Shown here one piece after another: positions 49,896 to 61,205 of a stretch of 64,000 nucleotides of DNA. Position 1 is the stretch's first letter. The number at the start of each line of letters is the position of its first letter. A program made the translations under genes and the position numbers. The stretch spans positions 1 to 64,000 of the forward strand of contig NZ_MTPX02000028.1 of assembly GCF_002154335.2 (NCBI RefSeq), given 5' to 3'. The stretch is from Actinomyces ruminis. GTDB lineage: Bacteria > Actinomycetota > Actinomycetes > Actinomycetales > Actinomycetaceae. The notes under the pieces are model-generated. The model made no database searches and was not told the origin of the DNA. It saw only the letters and a program-made list of their open reading frames with translations.

Positions 49896-51826
49896 ATGCC
49901 GCAGAGTCCCAACAGCGCCACCCCCGCCGCCCTCGCTGGGCTGCGCGCGGGCGCCGACGTCGGCGGCTACCAGCTGGTGCGCCGCCTGGGTGCCGGCGGC
50001 ATGGGCGTGGTCTGGGAGCCGTCGACGCGACGGCAACCGCGTCGCCATGAAGATCCTCCACCCGCAGATCGCGGCGGACCCGACGGCCCGCCGGCGCCTG
50101 GACCGCGAGGCTGCCGTGCTCGCCCGCGTCAAGGACTCGCGCGTGGCCCGCATCCTGGACATCGAGACCGGCGACGGCGCGGACGGCGCCGGTGTCACCT
50201 TCGTCATCACCGAGTTGATAGAAGGCCCGACTCTCCAGCACGAGATCGACCATGCGGGCGTGTACCGGCTGGACACCGACATTCGCGACCTGTCCGACCT
50301 CGCCCACGGCCTGGTCGACGCGCTGGCCGCCGTGCACGCCGCCGGCGTCATCCACCGCGACCTCAAGCCCTCCAACGTGATGCTGGGCGCACAGGGGCCG
50401 GTCCTGATCGACTTCGGCATCGCCCAGGTGGCCGACGACGTCCGGCTGACCCAAACCGGCCAGGTCACCGGCACGCCCGGTTTCATCCCGCCGGAGATGC
50501 TCGATGGCGGCGAGCCCAACCCCGACGTCGACTGGTACGCCTGCGCCGGCGTCCTGCTGTTCACCATTACCGGCCGGCCGCCCTTCGGCTCCGGCCCCTG
50601 GCAGGCCGTCTTCCGTCGTGTGTACGCAGGCACCCCGGAACTGGGCGACCTGGAACAGACCCAGCCGGCCCTCGCTCGCGCCTTCACCGCGGCCCTCGCC
50701 CCCGATCCCGCCGACCGCCTGCCTGTCCCCGACCTGCTGCGCGTCCTGGATGAGATCGCCGACGGCGGCGACGGCCAGACGGCCCTGGCCCAGGTGCTGC
50801 CGGACATCGAGGCCGATGCCGACGCTGCGGCTGCTCCCAGGCCCACCGAGGCGGACACCAACACCGGCACCTATGGGGCCATCTACTCTTCCTATTCGCC
50901 CGCCGGCAGCGCCGGGAGTCCGGGATCCGGCGGAGTGCCCGGCTCCGGCTACGGGGTGGTGAACTCGTCGTCGCCCCCCGGAGGATACGGAATCGTGGCG
51001 AGCCCCGCCCCGCAGGCCGAAGCCGCTCAGCCGGCGCCTTCCGAAGGCGCACTAGCGGCGCCGAGGCCCGCCTCGCTGCCTCCCTCCGGCCCGGCGTCCC
51101 GCTGGGACGGAGCGGCGCCGCCATCATTCGCGCCCGTCCAGTCGGCGCCCCCCGGCTACGGGGACACCCACCCCGCGGGCCCGGTGCAGCCTCCATGCCT
51201 GGTCCCGGGGCGGTGCCCGAATGGGCGCTGGAGCCCCGGCGTCATCGCACCGTTGCCGCCTTGTTCTTCCTGATGCTGGTGGCGCTGGCGTTGCCAATTC
51301 CCGGTTGGGTGGCCATCGGCTTCACGCTGCTGGTTGTGATTGCCGGGACCGTCGGCCGGGCCGACGACGCCCGCCGTTGGCGGCGCCTGCGCATGGGCTA
51401 CGCCTCCGCCGCCGATAACTCCCGCATGTGGCGTCCACCCCCTGGTACCTGCTGCGCTCCCTGGTCGCCAGCGGCGCCGCCTGCGCGGTGGGGGGCGTCG
51501 TTGCCGTGGTGGTGTTCTATTTCTCCGGTAGGGCGTTGGGCTTCGCTTCGGACACCCCTCCCAGTCTGCTCACCTCGTGGACCAACTACCACCGGGTAGG
51601 GCTGTGCCTGATGCCGGTGGCGACCGCCTACATGCTGGTGACGTGGTTCGTGCCCTGGGGTGCGCCCACCCGTCGGGGCGGCGCCCGCCTGATCGGCCTG
51701 GTTCTGCGCAGCCGCTCGAGTCGGCGCATCGGCTGCATCGTGTTCGCGCTCATCGCGGTGGCCATCGTGTTTCTGTTCGCCGTTGGCGCCATCCCCCTGG
51801 CTCGCTTGGCCCCCTTCAGCTTCTAA
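49896..51826 (+). pseudogene. Membrane-anchored Ser/Thr protein kinase, four indels
   Basis: About 644 residues. ATG 49896 is six bases after TACTGT (leaderless). GYQLVRRLGAGGMGVVWE is the ATP loop; two G appear missing near 50020 before ADGNRVAMKILHPQIA (catalytic Lys). Then HRDLKPSNVML, DFGIAQV and GTPGFIPPEMLDGGEPN mark the kinase core. A Pro/Gly/Ser-rich linker (~residues 310-430) leads, after breaks near 51197 and 51427, to four hydrophobic helices (FFLMLVALALPIPGWVAIGF; ACAVGGVVAVVVFYFSG; IGCIVFALIAVAIVFLFAVG). No PASTA repeats, so it is not PknB. Confidence 0.85.
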
Positions 51827-51989
51827 GCGCCTTCCCGCCCCGGAGGTCGGGCGGCGGCACGCGGGTCGACGGCGTGAGGCAGGCCGCATTTGACAGCCGT
51901 GTCATCCTGGCGGTTCACAGGCAGAATGCTTAATGTGCTAGGCGCCGCGTGACTGGCGGCGGCATCGAACCCGAGTTGAGGAGTTGCTT

Positions 51990-52826
51990 GTGGCCTCAAA
52001 CCAGCCACGTCCTACCAAGGCCGAGCGCCGCGAGGCGGCGCGCGCTAAGGCCCGGGCCATGCGCGAGGAGCAGGAGCGCCGCGAGCGGCGCGCCCGAATT
52101 ACTCGTCGTAGCCTGCTCGGCATCGGCGGGCTGGCCGTTGCCGGGACGGTGGCCGCGGTGGTGATCACCGGGCGCGATGAGGGTGCTCTGGGGGGAAAGA
52201 TCGTGACGGACCTGGCCAGCGGTGATGGATTCCCGGCAACCATTCGTGCCGACGGCTCGCTCGTCTTCGGCCCCGACCTCATGCCCGGCACCAGTACGGA
52301 CGGCGCCCAGAACCTGCACATCTACTTCGACTACGCCTGCCATTACTGCGCCAACTTCGAGGAGCTCCACAAGACGGAGATCGAGACACTGCTGGGCGAC
52401 GGCACGATCAACCTGGTGCTGCACACTTCGAGGTTCCTCGATAGCAGTTGGAGCAATATGGTGTGCAACGCCATGGGCGTCGTCCTCGATCAGGACCCGG
52501 CCTCCGCGTTCGCCTTCCACCATGCGGTCATGACCCGCTTCTCTGAGATTTACGCCTCGCAGGACGCCTCGGCCATCACCGCCGAGTCGGTTACGCAGGC
52601 CGCTACCGAGGCGGGAGTCAGCGACGACGTGGTCGAGCAGATCGCCTCCGCCATCACTGCGAATACCTACGGCGCCTGGCTCGACCTCTGTGACCAGACC
52701 TTCTCGGAGGCCTCGATCTCCGGCACGCCGACGGTCTGCCTGGGCACCGAGAAGCTCGAACTGGGCGATATCGCCACCGCGACCGGCATCACCGACCACA
52801 TTCAGGGCGCCGCCGCGGCCGACTAG
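51990..52826 (+). CDS. DsbA-like thioredoxin-fold protein, membrane-anchored
   Basis: 278 residues. GTG 51990 is chosen because GAGGAG (51978-51983) lies six bases before it. A long basic cytoplasmic stretch (KAERREAARAKARAMREEQE) and RRSLLGIGGLAVAGTVAAVV anchor it in the membrane. Outside is a thioredoxin fold with the redox CxxC as YFDYACHYCANFEELH and the cis-Pro loop SGTPTVCLG. Other Cys residues (NMVCNAMG, DLCDQTF) are present. Likely catalyses disulfide formation in exported proteins. Confidence 0.88.
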   Translation: MASNQPRPTKAERREAARAKARAMREEQERRERRARITRRSLLGIGGLAVAGTVAAVVITGRDEGALGGKIVTDLASGDGFPATIRADGSLVFGPDLMPGTSTDGAQNLHIYFDYACHYCANFEELHKTEIETLLGDGTINLVLHTSRFLDSSWSNMVCNAMGVVLDQDPASAFAFHHAVMTRFSEIYASQDASAITAESVTQAATEAGVSDDVVEQIASAITANTYGAWLDLCDQTFSEASISGTPTVCLGTEKLELGDIATATGITDHIQGAAAAD

Positions 52827-52868
52827 ACGTCGGCGCAGTAGTCAAGCGTCGGGTAAGCTCGCCCACGC

Positions 52869-52944
52869 GCCGCGTTAGCTCAGCTGGTAGAGCAGCTGTC
52901 TTGTAAACAGCAGGTCGTCGGTTCGAGTCCGACACGCGGCTCCA
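52869..52944 (+). tRNA. tRNA-Thr (anticodon TGT)
   Basis: GCCGCGT (52869-52875) pairs with ACGCGGC (52934-52940); D arm TAGCTCAGCTGGTAGAGCA; anticodon stem GCTGT/ACAGC with loop CTTGTAA giving TGT; T arm with GGTTCGAGTCC; discriminator T and encoded CCA at 52942-52944. Reads ACA codons. Confidence 0.97.
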
Positions 52945-53048
52945 ATACTTTCCCGCACGGTTACCCCGCACGATCACGCGGACAGCACTCCGGGTCGGCG
53001 TCTGTGACACCTATTGAGACCCGCATAGCGGCTCGCGGCGCACAACGA

Positions 53049-53067
53049 TAAGGTCAGCCTTACCTGT
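53049..53067. promoter_or_regulatory. DtxR/IdeR-like iron box
   Basis: TAAGGTCAGCCTTACCTGT, compared with the consensus TTAGGnnAGnCTnnCCTAA, agrees at all positions of the central AG and CT pairs, AGG and CCT. It lies 35 bases before TAGCCT (53102-53107), a -10-like box upstream of the DUF364 gene. Suggests metal-dependent repression. Confidence 0.55.
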
Positions 53068-53121
53068 GAAGTGCGGCTCGGTTCTGCGGCCGAGTCTTGT
53101 CTAGCCTTAAGGAGAACCGCG

Positions 53122-53895
53122 ATGGTCAGTCCCTGGGAAGTCTACGAAGCTCTCATCGACGACCTCCCCGACGGCGTCGCCGTCGTCGCCTCCGACCGCG
53201 GCCCGCGCTGGACTCGCGTGCTCAACTCCGTTGACGGCCTGGGCTCTGCCTGGTCACTGACCGCGACCACGCGCCCGGCCGCCTGCGCCGACATCTCCGA
53301 CGCAGGTCGGCCCCTGCGCGACGTCGCCGCACTGGTCAAGAGTTGGAACCTCGCCGAGGCAAGCGTCGGGCTGGCCGCCATCAACTCCTGGTACTCGCGT
53401 TCCGAGGTCGCCGCCTCCCACGGATTCGTCCCCACCGGTGACGGCCTGACCTGGGCTCAGGTCTTCGACCCATACCGTGACGCCGTCGCCGACAAGACAG
53501 TGGCGATCATCGGCCACTTTCCCTTCGCCGGCCGTGCCCTGGGGCGGGCGGGCGAAGTGTGGACGCTGGAGCGGGATCCCCGGCCCGGCGACTACCCGGA
53601 CTCGGCCTGCGAGTACCTGCTTCCGCAGGCCGACTACGTGTTCATCTCCTCCTCGAGTCTGGTCAACAAGACCATGCCACGGTTGATTGACCTGGCCGTC
53701 GGCGGCGGGGCGCATACGGTGTTGGTGGGACCCTCCACCCCCATGCATCCGCTGTTCCTCGACCTCGGGGTCGCCACCGTAACGGGATTCGTGCCCGCGC
53801 TCTCCGTGCGCAGTGGCGTTGACCTGGAGAAGCTGGGCGCCTCCGGTGAGATCGGCCCCGGCACGCGCATGCACCTGCACGCCGTCGGGCAGTGA
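53122..53895 (+). CDS. DUF364/DUF4213 (Rossmann-like, heavy-metal chelation-type) protein
   Basis: 257 residues from ATG 53122, with AAGGAG (53109-53114) upstream. The N-terminal ~85 residues fit DUF4213 ([47 protein letters not shown]); the C-terminal part is a Rossmann-like DUF364 domain ([54 protein letters not shown]). Family members bind metals or are linked with iron and cobalt handling; activity is not established. The DtxR-like box upstream supports a role in metal homeostasis. Confidence 0.85.
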   Translation: MVSPWEVYEALIDDLPDGVAVVASDRGPRWTRVLNSVDGLGSAWSLTATTRPAACADISDAGRPLRDVAALVKSWNLAEASVGLAAINSWYSRSEVAASHGFVPTGDGLTWAQVFDPYRDAVADKTVAIIGHFPFAGRALGRAGEVWTLERDPRPGDYPDSACEYLLPQADYVFISSSSLVNKTMPRLIDLAVGGGAHTVLVGPSTPMHPLFLDLGVATVTGFVPALSVRSGVDLEKLGASGEIGPGTRMHLHAVGQ

Positions 53896-53967
53896 CCTGC
53901 TGTCCACGGTCCGCGGGGCGGCTCCACCCGTGCCGCGGGGCTTTGATACGAGACTCGCACGCGGGCC

Positions 53968-54643
53968 TCAGGGCAGACGCCAGTCGACCGGCGTCGCCCC
54001 ATGCGCTCCAGTTCCGCGTTCGCTCGTGAGAATGGGCGCGACCCGAAGAAGCCCCGTGAGGCGCTCAGTGGCGAGGGATGGGGGGAGGCGATGATCGGCG
54101 TCGCCCCCAGCATGGGGGACAGCGACTGCGCCGGCCGCCCCCACAGAATCGCCACCAGCGGCTGGTTCCGCGCCACCAGTGCCTCAATGGCCCGCTGGGT
54201 GACCTCCTCCCAGCCCCAGCCTCGGTGCGAGGCCGGTTTGCCCGGCTGCACGGTCAACACCCGGTTGAGTAGCATGACCCCCTGCAGCGACCACGGCGTC
54301 AGGTCCCCGGAAGACGGGCGGGCGACGCCCAGGTCGTTAACCAGTTCGGTGTAGATGTTCTCCAGGCTCCGCGGCGGGCGCACGCCCGGCTGCACCGAGA
54401 AGCTCAGCCCCATCGGGTGACCCGGCGTCGGGTAGGGGTCCTGCCCCACGATCAGCACCTTCACGTCGTCGAGTGGGTAGGTGAAGGCACGCAGGACGTC
54501 GGTGCCCGCGGGCAGGTAGCCGCGGCCGGCCGCGATCTCCTCGCGCAGCTTCGCGCCGATCTCGTGGATGGTCGGCTCCACTGGCGCGAGCGCCTGAGCC
54601 CAGGAGGGTGGATGATCTCGGACAGGGGCTTCGGTTCGGTCAC
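53968..54643 (-). pseudogene. ung: Uracil-DNA glycosylase (family 1), two frameshifts
   Basis: About 225 residues. ATG 54643: [13 protein letters not shown], then one missing base near 54602 before [20 protein letters not shown]. The core has the water-activating motif [17 protein letters not shown], the uracil-binding region [20 protein letters not shown] and the minor-groove loop [20 protein letters not shown]. Near 53987 a G is missing; restoring it gives [17 protein letters not shown] and the TGA at 53968-53970, a standard Ung end. Removes uracil from DNA. Confidence 0.92.
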
Positions 54644-54726
54644 GCCAAGAGCCTAGCGCCGCTCCGGCCTCGGGGTGTCGGCGCGCATTAGCCGCCGCCG
54701 CGTCGACCTCCCGGTATTCTCGCGGT

Positions 54727-55326
54727 GTGAGCCGCTACGACTACCCCGACGACGAGTTCGACGCCGACGCCGACGGCCCGGTGCCCGTCGGGGTTCATCG
54801 CGCCCAGGTGCCCGCCTGGCGCAGCTGGATTCCCCTACTGGCCATCCTGATCATCGTGCCGCTGCTGGCGTGGGGTGCGGTGGGACTGCTCGGGCGCCAC
54901 TCCGGTGGGACGGGTACCACCGCCACCGCCACTGCCGCCGTCCCCGCCGATGACAGCGCCGACACCGCCGCCACGCAGGCCGGGCAGGCCACCGCAGAAC
55001 CGACCGCGCAGCCCACCGAGGAGCCGACCGGCAGCGCCGACTTCACCACCGGCATCACCGTGCACAACGGCACCGACACCACCGGTCTGGCCACCCGCAC
55101 CGGCGACAAGTTGAATAACGCCGGCTTCACCTCCGTGACCGTCTCCCAGGGCATATACAGCGCCGCCGAGCCGGCCTACACCACCGTCTACTACGCCTCC
55201 GCCGACCAGGCGGCCACCGCGCAGGCCGTCGCTGACGTGCTCGGGGCGGGTGAGTTGGTTGAGTCCGCTGCGGAAGCCCAGTCCAATCCGATCGTGGTGG
55301 TCCTGCGCAGCGACTACCAGGAGTGA
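54727..55326 (+). CDS. LytR C-terminal-domain (LytR_C) membrane protein
   Basis: 199 residues; GTG 54727 is six bases after TATTCT (54715-54720), so leaderless. Acidic cytoplasmic start, membrane helix ~residues 36-56 ([20 protein letters not shown]), a Thr/Ala/Glu-rich linker, then the LytR_C domain: [60 protein letters not shown]. LytR_C domains occur with cell-wall polymer ligases but here stand alone. The next gene overlaps its stop. Confidence 0.85.
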   Translation: MSRYDYPDDEFDADADGPVPVGVHRAQVPAWRSWIPLLAILIIVPLLAWGAVGLLGRHSGGTGTTATATAAVPADDSADTAATQAGQATAEPTAQPTEEPTGSADFTTGITVHNGTDTTGLATRTGDKLNNAGFTSVTVSQGIYSAAEPAYTTVYYASADQAATAQAVADVLGAGELVESAAEAQSNPIVVVLRSDYQE

Positions 55327-56623
55327 TCCGCCGCGGCGCCTTCCCCGGCGCACGCTGCTGCTCGGCATCCCCGTGGCGGCCGCCGTGGTGGGCGGGGTGG
55401 CTCTGCTGCCGTGGCGGCCGCCACGCCCCGCGCTGCTGAGCGGGGGCGTGTGGGTGCGAGGCGACGGCGTCGCCGTGGTGCTGCCGCCCGAGCAGACAGG
55501 ACGCCAGACTTCGCTGGCTCCCGAAATCCGCCGGAATCTGAATGCGGCCACGCTGCCGGCCGGCCGCTGGGAGGAACTCGCCCGTACGGCGCTGATTGAC
55601 CTGCTGTCCCTGACCGGGCCCGTGCTCGCCGACCCCGGTGCCCCTGACTCCGGCACCGCGACCCGTTTTCCGTCCGGCGGCGTCGTGGCCGGCCCGGTGA
55701 GCATCTGGCGCTACGTCTGGCCGCGGGACGCCTCCTTCGCCGCTGCGGCGTATGCGGCGGTCGGGCTTGAGGCGCAGGCTCTCGACGTGCTGGCACAGCT
55801 GGCGACCCTGCAGCGCGGCGACGGCGGCTTCGAGGCGCGCTACACGGCCACGGGGGTGGTACCCGACGACCGCCCCGCCCAATCCGATGGCGCCGGCTGG
55901 TTCTTGTGGGCGGCGGGCCGCCTGCTCGCCGACGGGGCGGATGCCGGCGAACTCGGGAAGCGGCTCGGGGTGGCACTCGCGCGGGCCTGCGTCTTCCTGC
56001 TGGCACTCACGGACACGCCCTCGCATCTGCCGGCCGCGTCGCCCGACTACTGGGAGGTGGAGGAGCGGACGGTCACGCTGGGGACGGCGGCGCCCACCCT
56101 GCTGGGTCTGGAGGCCGCCGTCGCGCTCGCGGCAGCGGGGCTCAACGTGGGCGCTGACGCCGAACTGCTGGAGGTGCGCGTTACGACGGTGCGTGCGGCC
56201 ATGGAGCGCGGCTTCGCACCCGGATGGGGGCGGCACGTGCGCGGGAACGACGTCGACGCGGCCATCGCGCTCGTCGCCCCACCGTTCACCCGCGCGCTGG
56301 ATGGCGTCGCGGCGGTAAGGGACGGGGCGGTGGCCCGCATGTCTCGGCCGGCCGGCGGAGTGGCACCCGGAGAGTCGTGGCGCGACGACGGGATCTCATG
56401 GACGCCGGAGACCGCCCTGCTGGCCTGGTCGGCAGCCGGTCTGGGCCGCGACGAGGAGGCGCGCACGCTGCTGGACTGGTTGGAGGCGCACCGCACGGAT
56501 GCCGGCGCGCTGCCCGAGAAGGTGCGGGCCGACGGCCTGCCCGCGGGTCCCGCCCCGTTGGCCTGGACCTGTGCTCTCGTGCTGTTAACCGCGGTGGAAC
56601 TCCACCGAGACCGGCACCAGTGA
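55323..56623 (+). CDS. GH15-like (glucoamylase-type) exported protein, early frameshift
   Basis: About 433 residues. GTG 55323 overlaps the previous TGA (GTGA); one base seems missing in CCGCCGCGGCG, since the long frame carries RRLPRRTLLLGIPVAAAVVG, a signal or anchor with an RR pair. The (alpha/alpha)6 domain begins VSIWRYVWPRDASFAAAAYA (WPRD motif of family 15), and continues LATLQRGDGGFEARYTATGV, GAGWFLWAAGRLLADG and SWRDDGISWTPETALLAWSA. Probably hydrolyses alpha-glucosidic bonds outside the membrane; no starch-binding domain. Confidence 0.75.
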
Positions 56624-56676
56624 CGTGCCGAGAGCTCTTTCACACCCCGTTTCGGGCCGACGGCGAACCTGAGCGC

Positions 56677-56703
56677 CTTGCACTCAAGGGTTGAGAGTGC
56701 CAG
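56677..56703 (+). promoter_or_regulatory. CIRCE element 1 (HrcA site) of groEL
   Basis: CTTGCACTC, nine bases, GAGTGCCAG: the CIRCE inverted repeat with changes in the outer bases. Its spacer AAGGGTTGA creates ACTCAAGGGTTGAG, similar to the CTCAAGGTTGAG word in the dnaK HAIR. Confidence 0.85.
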
Positions 56704-56711
56704 CATTGCGG

Positions 56712-56738
56712 TTAGCACTCGGACCCGGAGAGTGACAA
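56712..56738 (+). promoter_or_regulatory. CIRCE element 2 (HrcA site) of groEL
   Basis: TTAGCACTC, nine bases (GGACCCGGA), GAGTGACAA: the left arm is an exact match to the CIRCE consensus. Eight bases separate it from element 1. Two CIREs upstream of groEL are seen in several actinobacteria. Confidence 0.9.
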
Positions 56739-56805
56739 AGCCGCTCTCCGGATCCAGTGAACGACCCAGGCCGGCAGGTGAGGGTCGGCGTCGGACGGGA
56801 CATGA

Positions 56806-58494
<1,689 letters not shown>

Positions 58495-58582
58495 TCGGCT
58501 GCCCGGTCGGTTCGGCCGGCGTGGTTCGCCGGTAGGCGCGCGCTCCGCGCGGCCGGCGAGCCACCGGCCCCATCACGACGAC

Positions 58583-58622
58583 GGCGGGCCGTCCCCCTGC
58601 GCAAGCGGGAGGGCGGCCCGCC
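58583..58622 (+). terminator. Intrinsic terminator after groEL
   Basis: GGCGGGCCG (58583-58591) pairs with CGGCCCGCC (58614-58622), with additional CCC/GGG pairing inside and a GCGCAAGC apex, followed by TGTCGTTT. Starts 88 bases past the groEL stop. Confidence 0.75.
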
Positions 58623-58725
58623 TGTCGTTTGCGCGAAGCCGTGCTGCTCAGACGTTCAGCGCCGGGCCGGTAGCAATTCACAGCTCGCCCTTGCCGAGGA
58701 CATCGACGCAGTATTGGATGGGCAT

Positions 58726-59115
58726 ATGAGTCGGACGAATGCCAACGCCCTCACCGGGCGAGTACTCGCGGAGGTGCCGCCCTTCCTGCTGGTAGGGCTT
58801 GGAGGACTACTGCGGGTCTCGGACGGTCCCCTGTGGGCGGCGAGTCTGCTGGTCGGCGGCGGAGTGCTGTGGCAGGTGCTGGTGCTGGCGAAGACTCGCG
58901 GTGAGAGCGACGCCGACGGGGTCCGAGTCAACAACCTGGGGCGCCTGGCGGTGATCGCTCTGTTGCTCCTGCTCGGCAATTGGGGTGCTCTCACGGGTGG
59001 GCTGGCGCTGCTGACCCTGTTCCTGGGGGTGTGCGTGGCGCTGCGGTGCTGGCGCTACCCCGACGGTCCGCAGCCCGTACGACGCCGCGAGTTCAATCCC
59101 CTGCGGGGCGTGTAG
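58726..59115 (+). CDS. Small multi-pass membrane protein
   Basis: 129 residues from ATG 58726. At least three hydrophobic helices: ~15-31 (VPPFLLVGLGGLLRVSDG), ~35-54 (LWAASLLVGGGVLWQVLVLA) and ~72-105 (RLAVIALLLLLGNWGALTGG, ALLTLFLGVCVALRCW), then a short basic tail. No family recognised. Its stop lies 48 bases from the WXG100 gene on the opposite strand. Confidence 0.7.
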   Translation: MSRTNANALTGRVLAEVPPFLLVGLGGLLRVSDGPLWAASLLVGGGVLWQVLVLAKTRGESDADGVRVNNLGRLAVIALLLLLGNWGALTGGLALLTLFLGVCVALRCWRYPDGPQPVRRREFNPLRGV

Positions 59116-59163
59116 CCGGCCTGCTCTCCCGGCAAGCGGGCCGCCGCCGTCGGGCGCGCCGGC

Positions 59164-59469
59164 TCAGGCGGGCGGGGCCTGGTAGCTGAAGCGGCCGGAG
59201 TTGGCGGTCTCGGCGTCGTCGTAGGAGACGGCCGACTGGTCCAAGGCCTGGCTGATCGCATCCAGGCTCGCCTGCACCTGTAGTGCGGTGACGTGCCAGT
59301 CGGCGGCGCAGGCGGCCATGGAGTCGGAGGCGCTGCCCGTCCACGATGACTGGAGCAGCGCGATGTCCCCCTGCATTCCGTCCACCTCCGTCTGGATGGT
59401 GGAGATGCGAGTGCGGGCACGCACGGCGGTGTCGGTGACGGCTTGGGTGTCGACGGCGAAGACGGGCAT
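59164..59469 (-). CDS. WXG100-family protein (type VII secretion substrate)
   Basis: 101 residues from ATG 59469, with GAAAGG upstream. Helix-turn-helix hairpin of ESAT-6-like proteins: VTDTAVRARTRISTIQTEVD, turn SSWTGSASDSM with the WxG motif at ~residue 43, then MAACAADWHVTALQVQASLD. The C-terminus ASYDDAETAN-like ends in a Pro/Ala tail. No type VII secretion machinery or second WXG gene is in this window, so it is an orphan here; the secretion genes must be elsewhere. Confidence 0.85.
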   Translation of the reverse strand: MPVFAVDTQAVTDTAVRARTRISTIQTEVDGMQGDIALLQSSWTGSASDSMAACAADWHVTALQVQASLDAISQALDQSAVSYDDAETANSGRFSYQAPPA

Positions 59470-59786
59470 GACTAAACCTTTCGGTGAGATGGTCCAGGGC
59501 GCCTGTGGCCCGGACCTGTGGGCGGCACCGCGGCCGCGGCGCCTGAAATCACCGTATGGATCACGCGGCCCCGCCCGCATCCGCCGTCGTCGACCTCTGT
59601 GGATTCACCCTGCACGAACCATGCCTGTGGACGCCGGTGGCCGTCGCCGAAGCGAATGTCCAAAACCGGCAGTAACGGCCCGCCAGAGTGAACCGGCCCG
59701 GCGTGAAACGTTGGAATGACGCCGATCGCGATTCGCCGTCGGCGGGCGTGAAGGGCGTTCGTGCCGATTCTGGACAGTTTGCCGCC
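59470..59786. other. Intergenic region between WXG100 gene and HD-domain gene
   Basis: 317 bases with no supported gene. It should contain the promoter of the WXG100 gene near its right-hand part. I see no repeat or RNA. Confidence 0.5.
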
Positions 59787-61010
59787 TCAGTCGGCGGAGG
59801 AGCCGAGGATCGGTTCGGTGATGGGGGCGAACTCGCCCGTGCGCGCCTCCCGCAGCGCCTTGGCCTCTTCGCACTTGGCGCGCAGCTTCTCGGCCAGCTT
59901 GGCGCGCTCCGCCTCCGCCGCGCTGGCACGGTCGGTCGGGCCCTCCTCGCCCGGACGCGGCTTGGACAACAGCTGGTCGAGCTCGTCCGCGCACGACTCC
60001 AGGGACGTCGTATGCACCTCATCCGGGTTTCGGGTGGTGCGGCGAGGTGCGCGCGCCGCCTCCGGTGGTGTGGACGTGGTGCGCGCGGGTGTGGTGGGCC
60101 GACTTTCGGGAGGAACAGCGGCGGCGTCGGCGGCCGCCTCCAAGCCGCCCAGCTGCATGGACTGCTCCGGCGTACCGGCCCCACGGGCCTCCTGATGCCC
60201 GGCCCCACGCTCCATGGACGACGTCGTCATGGCGCTGGCTTCGGGCTGTGCCTGCTCATCGGCCTCGGCGTCTCCGGTCGGCCCGGTGGGGTGGGGCTGC
60301 GGCGCGGACGGTGGCAGTTGCGCCAGCTTGTTCTCCAGGTGGCGCTTCTCCGCCTCCAGGTTCTCCCGCGCCGGCAGCTCCCAACGAGCCCCTAGCGGGG
60401 AGGAGAACAGCGCCTCGCGGTCCAGCAACCGGGTGATGATCGCCAGGCGCGCGCGCAGGAAGTCCTCCAAGGGAATATGGGCGTACTCCTCACGTACCGC
60501 CTCCCGGTAGCTCTTGTACTGCTGCGGTTCTACGGCCAACGCCCCCAGGTCAGCATCGGAGAGGGCCTGGGCGTCGATGTCATTCTTGGCAAGGTTGTGG
60601 CGCTTGAGGTTCAGGATGAGCGCGCACACGCGGTCTACGGTCTGGTCGGGCACACCGAGCGCCTGCAGGCTCTTGGCGGCGTAGGCGGCGGAGGCCACCT
60701 CGTCCTCGCCACCGTTGCGCCGATACGTCGACTCCTGGGCGGTACAGAACACGCACCCGTGGTACCAGGCGGCCAGGCGCATGACGTCGGGGTTGTGGGA
60801 CTCGTCGGCCAACTCGTCGACGCGCGCCAGCATGTTGATGACGTGCTTGAGGTTATGGAAGTGCCGGTCCGGGCTCGTCCAACGGGCGACGAGCTCTTCC
60901 CCAGCAGTGCGGATCTGCTCGACCGGCGCGGTAGCGCCGACCGCCTTCGCACTGCGTACGAACGCGGGGAGCAACCACTGGGGGGCGTCGATCACGTCCA
61001 TTTGGCTCAT
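59787..61010 (-). CDS. HD-domain-like protein with long disordered tail
   Basis: 407 residues; GGAGG precedes ATG 61010. The first ~210 residues resemble the HD-superfamily phosphohydrolases of COG4339: SPDRHFHNLKHVINML (metal-ligand-type His), AAWYHGCVFCTAQESTYRRN (HG pair) and later LILNLKRHNLAKNDIDAQAL. The second half is low-complexity, Pro/Ala/Glu-rich, then a charged helix (RAKLAEKLRAKCEEAKALRE). Substrate unknown. Such N-terminal domains usually are ~200-residue proteins, so the tail is unusual. Confidence 0.75.
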   Translation of the reverse strand: MSQMDVIDAPQWLLPAFVRSAKAVGATAPVEQIRTAGEELVARWTSPDRHFHNLKHVINMLARVDELADESHNPDVMRLAAWYHGCVFCTAQESTYRRNGGEDEVASAAYAAKSLQALGVPDQTVDRVCALILNLKRHNLAKNDIDAQALSDADLGALAVEPQQYKSYREAVREEYAHIPLEDFLRARLAIITRLLDREALFSSPLGARWELPARENLEAEKRHLENKLAQLPPSAPQPHPTGPTGDAEADEQAQPEASAMTTSSMERGAGHQEARGAGTPEQSMQLGGLEAAADAAAVPPESRPTTPARTTSTPPEAARAPRRTTRNPDEVHTTSLESCADELDQLLSKPRPGEEGPTDRASAAEAERAKLAEKLRAKCEEAKALREARTGEFAPITEPILGSSAD

Positions 61011-61205
61011 GAGAAAGCCTCCAAGATGAGATGAAACGCAGCCATGGTAGGACTACCGGCTGCGAACTTGAAGCCCACGGGGTGTTCTACCCGCCACCTT
61101 TAGCGGCGCGGGGACTCCGGGCCGCTGCCATAGCGACCGGTCTCGGTGCGTCATTAGTGCCGGTATCGGTGCGTTAGTAGTGCCGGGCTCGCGGGAGGGG
61201 CGGGG

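Noticed and set aside
58681-58728. A 15-codon minus-strand frame (MPIQYCVDVLGKGEL) before the small membrane-protein gene
   Set aside because: Too short and without a ribosome site; no homologous family recognised.
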